From the NCBI GenBank assembly GCA_011391085.1, contig JAABRD010000001.1, positions 124,001-188,000 of the forward strand: DNA of 64,000 nucleotides, in the 5' to 3' direction. Position numbers and translations under genes: made by a program. How positions within the stretch are numbered: the stretch's first letter is position 1; every line of letters begins with the position of its first letter. This document shows positions 8,814 to 16,298 of the stretch, piece after piece. The notes below the pieces were generated by a model that was not told the origin of the DNA, did no database searches, and saw only the letters and a program-made list of their open reading frames with translations. The DNA is from Thiotrichaceae bacterium. Lineage in GTDB: Bacteria; Pseudomonadota; Gammaproteobacteria; Beggiatoales; Beggiatoaceae.

Positions 8814-9070
8814 ATAGTTAGCTATAAATTGTCACGTTTTGAAGAAAATAAACTTGTCTTTATTAAAATTCCCGTAGTACACTGATATGTCTTGGTATCA
8901 CAAGCATGAATGCACGTTAGTTTAATTATTTGAATTATTTATATATCTCAATATGCGATAATGTTTATAATCAAATAGTTAAGTAACACCACAAGCCAAA
9001 TCCGGAGCCCCGAAACAAGTTTTGGGACTCCACCTTACCACGACAAACCATAATCAGGGGGGAATCATCT

Positions 9071-11128
9071 ATGCCTTTAGAAACTTTCGGTGAAGAACAA
9101 CTTTACAATTTAGAACGTGTCGGCAGTTTTGGTAGATTCTACACCGGTAACTCTTTTCCCATCGAATACGTGATGACCACGTTTTCCTCTGCCGAATTGT
9201 CAGAACTCACGTTTGCCCGTGACATTCGCCCGGAAAAAATCGATTTTGAACTCCTCCTCCAACGTGACATTGATGAAGAACGAGTCCGTTTGGAAATGGA
9301 ACCCTATTTAAATCCTCAACAATTGACCCCCGCCGAAATTCGTTCCCGGGCCGTCTTCTTTCCACCTTTACTGGCCGCCATTGTACCCACTAAAGGCAAA
9401 GCCATGGAAGCCTACTATAGTGATGAACAAGGCGACATTCAAGCATTATCTGGAAATCGCCGCGAACATATTGTCAGAGAATGGCCAGGGCTATTCAAAC
9501 TCACCTTCTTTGCCAGTTCCAGTCCTCATGCCTATCGTCTGCAAATTTACAAAGGCGCCGATGATGACACCATTGAAGTCGGTGTGCAACGCGAACCCGT
9601 GCAACTGCAAATTCGTCTCGCCAAAGGCAATCAATATGGAGCCCGGTTGGTCATCATTGACGGTCAACATCGTCTGTTCACTCTCCAAAAAGTGTATGAA
9701 AAACATCCAGAATTGCTGGAAAACTTAGGCGTTCCAGTCTGTATTCTCTTTGCCCCCAATGCCACTATGCAGAAGAATCGAGAATATGCGTCTTTGATTC
9801 GAGTCCCCACTGTTCCCGAAGTCTTCCGGCACCTCTTTGTCGACGTCAATAGCACCGCTAAACAGGTCAGCGGCCACTTCAATATCCTCCTCTCCGATAA
9901 TACCGTGGGCAATATCGCCTGTCGAAAATTTTGCGATTACGTTCTTAATCACATCGGTCCAGAAGGATTGGCCGTCATTGAATGGAACACCAAGAACAAA
10001 AAGCATTCTACCATCATCAACCGCGCCTACTCTCTCACCAGCATCGGAATCATTGAAAAAGCCTTGGCGGAAAGCGTTGGTAGCCGCAAATTGCTGGTCA
10101 AATATCTCCTCAATTTGGACGAATTGAAAGACGCTTTGTATCCAAACGGGGAAGATGATTCAGATTATCCAACCATCCAATGGGACAAGTTCTCGATCAG
10201 CCAAAAAAGCATTCTGGAAGAACAGATTAAAAAATCCCTGGTCCCCTGTCTGGAACTTATTTTCTTTCGCACGGCTGAGTTTGCCACCGCTTTTGAGATT
10301 TTTCTGACGGAACTGAATCGCCTTAAAAAATTGGCCAACAGTGATCAACCAGAAGCGTCAGAAGCGCGGCAAGCCATCAGTCAAGTGACTGATTACATCC
10401 CCATTGAAGAAGGGAAGTCGTTTGAAGGCGTCCGTTTAATTTATCGCAATTTTGAGAACGGCGTCAAGAAAGCCAAAGATGCCCAGTTGCCGGCCATTCT
10501 TCAATATGCCCTGTTTCAACGGGCGCTGTTTGAAGCGTGGGCACAACTGTTGGACCTCGCCCGACCGTTTGGATTAGACCCACCTTCGGCCACCAAGGGG
10601 TTAGTTACTTTGTTAGAAATTGCGTTGCAGAATCAAGGTCAAAGTCTGAGTACAGAACGCCTATATTTGCAACACACGGTTTTCACTGGCAATAAAATCA
10701 TCACCAGGGAGGAGACCAAAAAGAACCTTGCGCATTTATTGTTGGCCCATCTGGCTGATCCGATTTATGCAGAACAAGTTTGCAACGACATGGGGGTACC
10801 TGAGGAGGAGTCAGGAATGTTGTTAGACAAGTTGCAAGACAAAGGACGAACGGCCATGACAGAGTTTCAGAAGGCGTATGAAACGGGCTGTAAGAAAGTG
10901 TTCAAGACCAATTACCGGGTCGACTTGTCTCTCAAAAATCGCGAGAGGGAAAAATTAGCTGAAGCCGAGGAGGAACAACGGCGTCAATTGCGCGAAGTGA
11001 AAGATGGGAAACGGACCAAAACGGATATTTCGGAATGGTTTGATTCGTTAGTAGATGAACACGTCAAACATGAGATGGAACTGGCACGGGTGCAATTGGA
11101 AAATTATTTGGGGTATCCGGAGAATTAA
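9071..11128 (+). CDS. Large DGQHR-domain protein (DndB-like fold), no dnd genes nearby
   Basis: 685 residues. The DGQHR motif is at residues 197-201 (LVIIDGQHRLFTLQKV), followed by FVDVNSTAKQVSGH, the second hallmark of DGQHR/DndB-like proteins. DndB regulates phosphorothioate DNA modification. Other family members have no known role. The C-terminal part (about 330-685) is helical and charged, and I do not recognise it. None of dndACDE, a methyltransferase or a nuclease is adjacent, and the gene stands alone between minus-strand neighbours. A GGGGGG purine tract lies about 9 bases before the ATG. Function unknown. Confidence 0.75.
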   Translation: MPLETFGEEQLYNLERVGSFGRFYTGNSFPIEYVMTTFSSAELSELTFARDIRPEKIDFELLLQRDIDEERVRLEMEPYLNPQQLTPAEIRSRAVFFPPLLAAIVPTKGKAMEAYYSDEQGDIQALSGNRREHIVREWPGLFKLTFFASSSPHAYRLQIYKGADDDTIEVGVQREPVQLQIRLAKGNQYGARLVIIDGQHRLFTLQKVYEKHPELLENLGVPVCILFAPNATMQKNREYASLIRVPTVPEVFRHLFVDVNSTAKQVSGHFNILLSDNTVGNIACRKFCDYVLNHIGPEGLAVIEWNTKNKKHSTIINRAYSLTSIGIIEKALAESVGSRKLLVKYLLNLDELKDALYPNGEDDSDYPTIQWDKFSISQKSILEEQIKKSLVPCLELIFFRTAEFATAFEIFLTELNRLKKLANSDQPEASEARQAISQVTDYIPIEEGKSFEGVRLIYRNFENGVKKAKDAQLPAILQYALFQRALFEAWAQLLDLARPFGLDPPSATKGLVTLLEIALQNQGQSLSTERLYLQHTVFTGNKIITREETKKNLAHLLLAHLADPIYAEQVCNDMGVPEEESGMLLDKLQDKGRTAMTEFQKAYETGCKKVFKTNYRVDLSLKNREREKLAEAEEEQRRQLREVKDGKRTKTDISEWFDSLVDEHVKHEMELARVQLENYLGYPEN

Positions 11129-11153
11129 CTCATTTCACCAGGAGTTCATTTTA

Positions 11154-11186
11154 CCAGGAGTTCAAAGCTACGCTTTGGACTCCTGG
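11154..11186. repeat. CCAGGAGTTCAAAGC palindrome after DGQHR gene
   Basis: Arms CCAGGAGTTCAAAGC and GCTTTGGACTCCTGG pair with one wobble and a 3-base loop. Member of the CTTTGGACTCCTGG family. It may serve as a terminator between converging genes. Confidence 0.8.
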
Positions 11187-11206
11187 ACTCTTATCCTCCT
11201 GGACTT

Positions 11207-11551
11207 TTATCCATATAACTTCCTATCCAAATCATGGTCCGCCTGGGCACGTAGCAACCCCATGACACAGTCAGATAAGTTGGCATACTCTGACACACCA
11301 GTCCCGTGGAACTCCAGGTCACTATAAAAAAATTGACCACGATAGCGACTTGAGTCGGTCTTCAAAATCACCAAACTAATCTCATTCACTTTCCAATAGA
11401 CTGTTGGACATAACGTCAACGCCGGTGTGGCAGGGTCGAGTTTCACTTCACTGTCGGCCAATTCAAGGTCAACATCACGTCCATAACGTTTCTGGAGGGC
11501 GGAGTGAATCACTTCTAATTCGGTCTGTTCAAAATCGGGAATGTTATTCAT
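11207..11551 (-). CDS. Hypothetical protein
   Basis: 114 residues from the ATG at 11551, with an AGAGAG ribosome-binding-like stretch upstream. A TTG three codons earlier is an alternative start. No domain recognised. The protein is acidic, soluble and has no signal peptide. The C-terminal half (NLSDCVMGLLRAQADHDLDRKL) looks helical. It converges with the DGQHR gene. Confidence 0.6.
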   Translation of the reverse strand: MNNIPDFEQTELEVIHSALQKRYGRDVDLELADSEVKLDPATPALTLCPTVYWKVNEISLVILKTDSSRYRGQFFYSDLEFHGTGVSEYANLSDCVMGLLRAQADHDLDRKLYG

Positions 11552-11584
11552 GGATGGCAAATCTCTCTAATGTTATACAATAAT

Positions 11585-11707
11585 AGGACTTACGCACTCA
11601 CCCCACCCCAACCCTCCCCGCACACGGGGAGGGAGTCATTCCCCCCGCGTGCGAAGGGCTAGGGGGGTGTCAAATCAACGAGTTACCAAAACAGTTGCGT
11701 AAGTCCT
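11585..11707. repeat. MITE-like repeat, AGGACTTACGCA ends (copy 2)
   Basis: Same terminal inverted repeats as 7351-7470 and 45957-46093. The interior again has CCAACCCTCCCCGC and a CCCCCCGCGTG run. It lies between the hypothetical gene and the aprBA leader. Confidence 0.88.
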
Positions 11708-11859
11708 CAATAAGTCATTTTTATAGCACCCTAAAAAAATTTAGTTTGCTTTTCGACAAAAATCATTTTACATTAAAAGAATTCTGAAAGTTTGTTATTC
11801 TACAAATACAAACACCAAACACCATATATTGTCTTTATAGACACCCAAAAAAGTTTAGT

Positions 11860-11887
11860 TTGGTTTTGTTTAACATTGTATTATAAT
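11860..11887 (+). promoter_or_regulatory. Candidate sigma70 promoter for aprBA
   Basis: TTGGTT (11860-11865) and a perfect TATAAT (11882-11887) are separated by 16 bases. It would give a leader of roughly 330 bases before aprB. Confidence 0.4.
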
Positions 11888-11941
11888 ATAGTTGATTGGA
11901 TAGCTACCCTCTAAAATGGTCAAGTATAGGGGACCATAAAT

Positions 11942-12055
11942 ATGGGGTGGCTACCTATGAAAATAAACCACGATTTACGCAGTGATGAGAAATTAAGTTT
12001 CCGAAAGCAAACTGAGTTTCTAAACGATGCCGTCCTAAAATGGTCTGGCATTTAA
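11942..12055 (+). CDS. Possible 37-residue leader peptide upstream of aprB
   Basis: ATG at 11942 with AGGGG about ten bases upstream, 37 codons, TAA at 12053-12055. The sequence (GWLPMKINHDLRSDEKLSF...) matches nothing I know. It could be a leader peptide or chance. Confidence 0.2.
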   Translation: MGWLPMKINHDLRSDEKLSFRKQTEFLNDAVLKWSGI

Positions 12056-12221
12056 CCAATGTAAAGAATGAATTGTTGCTACTCAAGATGGACTATTATA
12101 GTGAATATGTCCTTCATTGAACCCCGGCCACAATAAACTAAAAATATGCTGGCATCCAAGCCAACAAACTTGGCATCCCAGTTTTATTCTCATACACCAA
12201 CAAAATAGGAGAAAAATCACA

Positions 12222-12692
12222 ATGCCTACTTATGTACGCACCGAAAAATGTGATGGTTGCAAAGGTCAAGACAAAACGGCGTGCATGTATATTTGCCCGC
12301 ACGACTTGATGAAATTGGACAAAGATGGTTCGGAAACGGGCCATGCCATGAAGGCGTTTAATCAAGAACCAGAACAATGCTGGGAATGCTATTCCTGCGT
12401 GAAAATCTGCCCACAAAGTGCCATCGAAGTTCGTGCTTATGCCGACATCGTGCCACTCGGTGCTTCCGTCCAACCCATGCGTGGAACTGACTCCATCGTG
12501 TGGACGATTAAGTTCCGCAATGGCAACATGAAGCGCTTCAAATTCCCCATTCGGACTACCCCCGAAGGCTCCATTGAACCCTATACTGGCAAACCCAAAG
12601 CGGATATGTCCAAACTCGACGGACCGGGCTTATTTACGATGGGGCCGAATTTGAAGGGCGACAGATCTCAACTGATTCGTCTTGGCAAATAA
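12222..12692 (+). CDS. aprB: Adenylylsulfate reductase beta subunit
   Basis: 156 residues from the ATG at 12222, with AGGAG ten bases upstream. The frame is open further upstream, but MPTYVRTEKCDGCKG is the conserved start. It carries two 4Fe-4S clusters (Cys10/13/21/25 and Cys53/56/59/63). It shuttles electrons to and from the FAD of AprA during oxidation of sulfite plus AMP to APS in sulfur oxidisers. The C-terminal tail wraps AprA in known structures. It lies 78 bases upstream of aprA. No aprM membrane anchor is adjacent. Confidence 0.96.
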   Translation: MPTYVRTEKCDGCKGQDKTACMYICPHDLMKLDKDGSETGHAMKAFNQEPEQCWECYSCVKICPQSAIEVRAYADIVPLGASVQPMRGTDSIVWTIKFRNGNMKRFKFPIRTTPEGSIEPYTGKPKADMSKLDGPGLFTMGPNLKGDRSQLIRLGK

Positions 12693-12696
12693 GAAC

Positions 12697-12719
12697 ATCA
12701 CCTGCCTTCAACAGGCGGG
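12697..12719 (+). terminator. Hairpin between aprB and aprA
   Basis: CACCTGCC and GGCGGGTG form an 8-bp stem, with one T-G wobble and a 7-base loop, immediately after the aprB stop. No U-run follows at once, so it more likely stabilises mRNA or attenuates than terminates. Confidence 0.45.
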
Positions 12720-12770
12720 TGTCGGTTACATTTTCACCATTCAACATAACTTAAAATTTAGGTGACAAAC

Positions 12771-14690
12771 ATGGCAGACGTAGGAACTTTTGGGAATCCC
12801 CAAGTTGTTGAAGAAGAAGTTGATATATTGCTTATCGGTGGCGGTATGGCCGCCTGCGGTGCAGCTTACGAAATCATGCGGTGGATTGAAGGCACTAACA
12901 TCACAGTGAGATTGGTTGACAAAGCCGCCCTGTCTCGTTCTGGTGCTGTCGCCCAAGGTCTTTCCGCAATTAATACTTATCTGGGTGACCAAGACCCAGC
13001 CGATTATGCCCGCATGGTCGCTAACGACTTGATGGGTATTACTCGTGACGATTTGGCTTATGACTTAGGTCGTCATGTGGATGACTCCGTTCACCTCTTT
13101 GAAGAATGGGGTCTGCCAATTTGGAAACAACCAGGCGATGAAGGCAAGTCTCTTAAAGACGGTGGCAAGCCCGTCCGTTCTGGCAAATGGCAAATCATGA
13201 TTAACGGCGAATCCTATAAATGGATTGTTGCCGAAGCCGCCAAGAAGGTACTCGGTTCTGACAACATTGAAGAACGCATCTTCATTGTCAAACTGGTCAA
13301 TGACAAGAAGGACCCAGGCCGCGTTGCCGGTGCCGTGGGCTTCTCCGTCCGTGAACACAAAGTGATGGTGTACAAGTTCAAAGCCTGCTTGTTAGTGGCA
13401 GGTGGTTGCGTCAACATCTTCCGTCCCCGTTCCGTCGGTGAAGGCACAGGTCGCGCTTGGTATCCCGTGTGGAATGCCGGTTCGACCTACGCTATGGCCG
13501 CTGAAGCCGGTGCAGAACTGACCATGATGGAAAACCGCTTCGTCCCAGCCCGTTTCAAAGATGGGTATGGCCCTGTCGGTGCATGGTTCCTCCTCTTCAA
13601 AGCCAAAGCGACCAATGCTTTAGGCGAAGACTATTTGACTAAGAACAAAGCGTTGTTAGACAAATATCCACCGTATGGTCAAGCCGCCGTGCCCGCATCT
13701 TGCTTGCGTAACCACGTCATGATGCACGAAATGAAAGAAGGCCGTGGCCCCATTTACATGGATACGCCCACGGCTTTGGCGAAACTGGCCGAGACCATGA
13801 CGCCCAAAGAAATCAAGCATCTGGAAGCCGAAGCCTGGGAAGACTTCTTAGATATGTGTATCGGTCAAGCCGGTGTCTGGGCGGGTGAAAACATCGAACC
13901 CGAAAAGAAACCTTCCGAACTGATGCCAACCGAACCTTACTTACTGGGTTCTCACTCTGGTTGCTGCGGTATCTGGGTCTCTGGTCCCACCGATGTCGGT
14001 GCGCCACCGGAATGGGCTTGGGGTTATCGTTCGATGACCACCGTCAAAGGTCTCTTTACCGCAGGCGATGGCGTGGGTGCCTCTGGCCACAAATTCTCCT
14101 CTGGTTCTCATGCCGAAGGTCGTCTGGCCGCCAAAGCCATGGTCAAATTTGCGTTGGATAACAAAGACTGGAAACCCGAACTGGATACCCCAGTGCAAGA
14201 ATTGGTGGACGAGATTTATCGCCCCGTCCGTAATTACTTGGAACACAAGGATTACACGACGGCGATTGATGTCAACCCCAATTACATCACCCCCAGAATG
14301 TTGCAATTCCGTCTGCAAAAAATCATGGATGAATATTGCGCCGGTGTTGCCACTTGGTATCAAACCAACGCCCACATGTTAAAAGTGTGCGAAGACAAAC
14401 TGGAGATGTTGAAGGAAGACTCTTTCAAGATGCGTGCGAAAGACCTCCATGAACTGTTACGGGCGTGGGAGAATTATCACCGTATCATCACGGCGGAAGC
14501 CCACATGAAGCATATCCAATTCCGTGAAGAATCTCGTTATCCGGGCTTCTACTATCGGATGGACTTCAATCTCGTGGACGAGAAAAACTGGAAGTGCTTT
14601 GTCAACTCCACGTATGATAAGAAGTCTAGGAAGTGGTCGTTGAAGAAAGTCGCCCATGTGGATTTGGTGAGTAAGCCGACGGCGAAGTAG
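12771..14690 (+). CDS. aprA: Adenylylsulfate reductase alpha subunit
   Basis: 639 residues from the ATG at 12771, with AGGTG six bases upstream. A GTG nine bases earlier is less likely because it overlaps the ribosome-binding site. It is the flavoprotein that interconverts sulfite/AMP and APS in the cytoplasm. The FAD-binding fold starts with LLIGGGMAACGAAYE (residues about 20-34). Substrate-pocket segments such as SRSGAVAQGLSAINTY and the FTAGDGVGASGHKFSSGSHAEGR-type FAD loop are clear. Length and full-length identity features match the family. The gene is a key marker of dissimilatory sulfur metabolism. Confidence 0.97.
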   Translation: MADVGTFGNPQVVEEEVDILLIGGGMAACGAAYEIMRWIEGTNITVRLVDKAALSRSGAVAQGLSAINTYLGDQDPADYARMVANDLMGITRDDLAYDLGRHVDDSVHLFEEWGLPIWKQPGDEGKSLKDGGKPVRSGKWQIMINGESYKWIVAEAAKKVLGSDNIEERIFIVKLVNDKKDPGRVAGAVGFSVREHKVMVYKFKACLLVAGGCVNIFRPRSVGEGTGRAWYPVWNAGSTYAMAAEAGAELTMMENRFVPARFKDGYGPVGAWFLLFKAKATNALGEDYLTKNKALLDKYPPYGQAAVPASCLRNHVMMHEMKEGRGPIYMDTPTALAKLAETMTPKEIKHLEAEAWEDFLDMCIGQAGVWAGENIEPEKKPSELMPTEPYLLGSHSGCCGIWVSGPTDVGAPPEWAWGYRSMTTVKGLFTAGDGVGASGHKFSSGSHAEGRLAAKAMVKFALDNKDWKPELDTPVQELVDEIYRPVRNYLEHKDYTTAIDVNPNYITPRMLQFRLQKIMDEYCAGVATWYQTNAHMLKVCEDKLEMLKEDSFKMRAKDLHELLRAWENYHRIITAEAHMKHIQFREESRYPGFYYRMDFNLVDEKNWKCFVNSTYDKKSRKWSLKKVAHVDLVSKPTAK

Positions 14691-14732
14691 TGTCAGTGGT
14701 GACATGAGTAGTTGTTAGCAAATAGAAATACG

Positions 14733-14819
14733 AAACCTGACAGGTCTTCGGGACCTGTCAGGTTTGAACCTGAATCGGAAACCCGAAACCTGACAGGTCG
14801 TAGAGCACCTGTCAGGTTT
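14733..14819. repeat. Two tandem AAACCTGACAGGTC palindromes after aprA
   Basis: Hairpin 1 has 14-bp perfect arms (14733-14746 and 14752-14765). Hairpin 2 has 13-bp arms (14786-14798 and 14807-14819). They follow the aprA stop by about 40 bases and may end the aprBA transcript. The motif is a dispersed-repeat type. Confidence 0.85.
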
Positions 14820-14846
14820 TAACTTGAGTTAAGGAGTTTTATTACT

Positions 14847-15167
14847 ATGAAGATTACTCAAACAGAAATTGCCGAAATCCTGGCCATTCTCAAACAGAAT
14901 GAGGAGTGTCAAAATCCTGATGACATCATTAGAGAACACAAGGGATGGACCTCAGATGAGGATGGCAGTTTGTTTACTTATTCCGAAAACGAGATGGTAT
15001 ATGACATCAATTTTGACAGCAACGGTGAGGGCACCTTATTCATCGGTCCCGCAGATGATACTTTATACTTACTCTCCAATCCTGCCAATGCTGAACATTT
15101 AAGACGTTCGATTGCAGAAGCCAGAAATGGTCGAGTGTTGGAACGGGAGGAACTCATAGAACCATGA
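14847..15167 (+). CDS. YefM-like antitoxin with unusual N-terminal region
   Basis: 106 residues. The last 30 or so residues (LYLLSNPANAEHLRRSIAEA, then GRVLEREELIEP) match the toxin-binding C-terminus of YefM-family antitoxins. The first 70 residues (KITQTEIAEILAILKQN..., then an acidic beta-like stretch) do not resemble the standard YefM/Phd DNA-binding fold. It overlaps the yoeB start by four bases (ATGA), typical of a TA operon. An AAGGAG ribosome-binding site lies about ten bases upstream. Function as the YoeB antitoxin is inferred from the C-terminus and context. Confidence 0.75.
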   Translation: MKITQTEIAEILAILKQNEECQNPDDIIREHKGWTSDEDGSLFTYSENEMVYDINFDSNGEGTLFIGPADDTLYLLSNPANAEHLRRSIAEARNGRVLEREELIEP

Positions 15168-15424
15168 AATTAACCTTTACGGAAGAGGGATGGTCAGATT
15201 ATCTCTGGTTTCAAGAGACGGACCGCAAGTTTCTGAAGAAAATTAATAAGTTTGTTGAAGAAATCAAACGCACTCCTTATGAAGGAACAGGGAAACCTGA
15301 ACCACTTAAACATGATTTGTCCGGCTATTGGAGAAGAAAAATAGACGGTGAACACCGCTTGGTTTACGAAATTTCAGAAACTGAAGTGACCATCATTTCT
15401 TGTCGGCATCACTATCAGAAATAG
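15164..15424 (+). CDS. yoeB: YoeB-family mRNA interferase toxin
   Basis: 86 residues, collinear with E. coli YoeB. The catalytic residues are in place: Glu46, Arg65, His83 and Tyr84 (KPEPLKHDLSGYW..., DGEHRLVYEI, CRHHYQK). YoeB cleaves mRNA on the ribosome when freed from its antitoxin. The gene is complete and seems functional, unlike most toxins in the following island. Confidence 0.93.
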   Translation: MKLTFTEEGWSDYLWFQETDRKFLKKINKFVEEIKRTPYEGTGKPEPLKHDLSGYWRRKIDGEHRLVYEISETEVTIISCRHHYQK

Positions 15425-15482
15425 GCCAGCCTAACAACGTCCTGCCGTTGCCCGCCTAATCCCAAGTTTTAAAGTCATCACT

Positions 15483-15728
15483 ATGTTCCCCCGTCTCACC
15501 CACGCCAAACACACCTCCGCTTATCACCTCTGGCTAACCTTTTCAGATGGCAAAGAAGGTGAAATTGACTTGGCCGAAGAATTATGGGGCGAAGTATTTG
15601 AACCTCTTAAAAATATCGATGTGTTTAAATCGTTTGTCTTGGACCTGGAACTCAATACTCTCCAGTGGCCAACCGGGGCGGACTTGGCGCCGGAGTTACT
15701 CGATGGTGGCAAACGTTTAATTCTGTGA
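15483..15728 (+). CDS. DUF2442 family protein
   Basis: 81 residues. It carries the DUF2442 pattern: LTFSDGKEGEIDL, FEPLKN, and TLQWPTGADLAPELL near the C-terminus. Such genes usually follow a DUF4160 gene in TA-like pairs. Here none precedes it, so it is an orphan. A related DUF2442 protein at 19115-19405 has a broken DUF4160 partner. Confidence 0.85.
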   Translation: MFPRLTHAKHTSAYHLWLTFSDGKEGEIDLAEELWGEVFEPLKNIDVFKSFVLDLELNTLQWPTGADLAPELLDGGKRLIL

Positions 15729-16298
15729 GAATCAATAAAGGGTGTGCAAAGCACCTTATCATCTTGTCGTTGCCCTCCCAATTCCACCTATCACACCCTT
15801 ATCAATTTTGGGTAGTGATGCAATGTGGGTTCTCTGTCTGAACTATGATTAGAATGATTCTCAGATGGACTCTGATTAGTCATAGCCTCCTTTCATAGCC
15901 CTCATTTAATCATCTAAATCAAAGTTCAAGACGAAGAGAAACCGCACGATATTTCACCCAGATTGCATCACTACCCGACGTTGGGTAGTGATGCAATCTG
16001 GGTGATATTCATAAGAGTTGCCCTCACCCCCGGCCCCTCTCCCAAAGGGAGAGGGGGGAACGGCGGCACCAGAGGCCAATGACCCACAAATGCCTCTCAA
16101 GGTGGCAGTGATGAGAACCGCGAAAGGGTAGGGGACGTCATAAAACCAGGAGTTCAAAGCGTGGCTTTGTCAAAGCTACACTTTGAACTCCTATATCTAA
16201 ACAATTCGCCAAATGAAGTTAGTTAAGAAACTAAGTTTCTTGAAGAAACTTAGTTTCTGTATAACCGTATAAAGTGAACAATTATTTTGTGTATCATC
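15729..16298. repeat. Repeat-rich intergenic region
   Basis: No gene. It contains a GATTGCATCACTACCC hairpin with perfect 16-bp arms (15961-15976, 15983-15998) and a further TAGTGATGCAATGTGGG copy near 15812. The CCCTCACCCCCGGCCCCTCT/GAGAGGGG element is near 16022-16058. A CAGGAGTTCAAAGC palindrome lies at about 16146-16192, and an AAGAAACTAAGTTTCTT palindrome at 16225-16258. Confidence 0.8.

Larger units (their letters stand above)
11708..12221. other. Long leader region upstream of aprB
   Basis: About 510 bases with no confirmed gene. It holds two imperfect copies of an AAAAAATTTAGTTTG motif about 115 bases apart (about 11732 and 11849). A good sigma70-like promoter lies near 11860-11887 and a possible 37-codon ORF at 11942-12055. 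An expanded leader before a highly expressed energy gene could be regulatory, but no known riboswitch was recognised. Confidence 0.5.
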
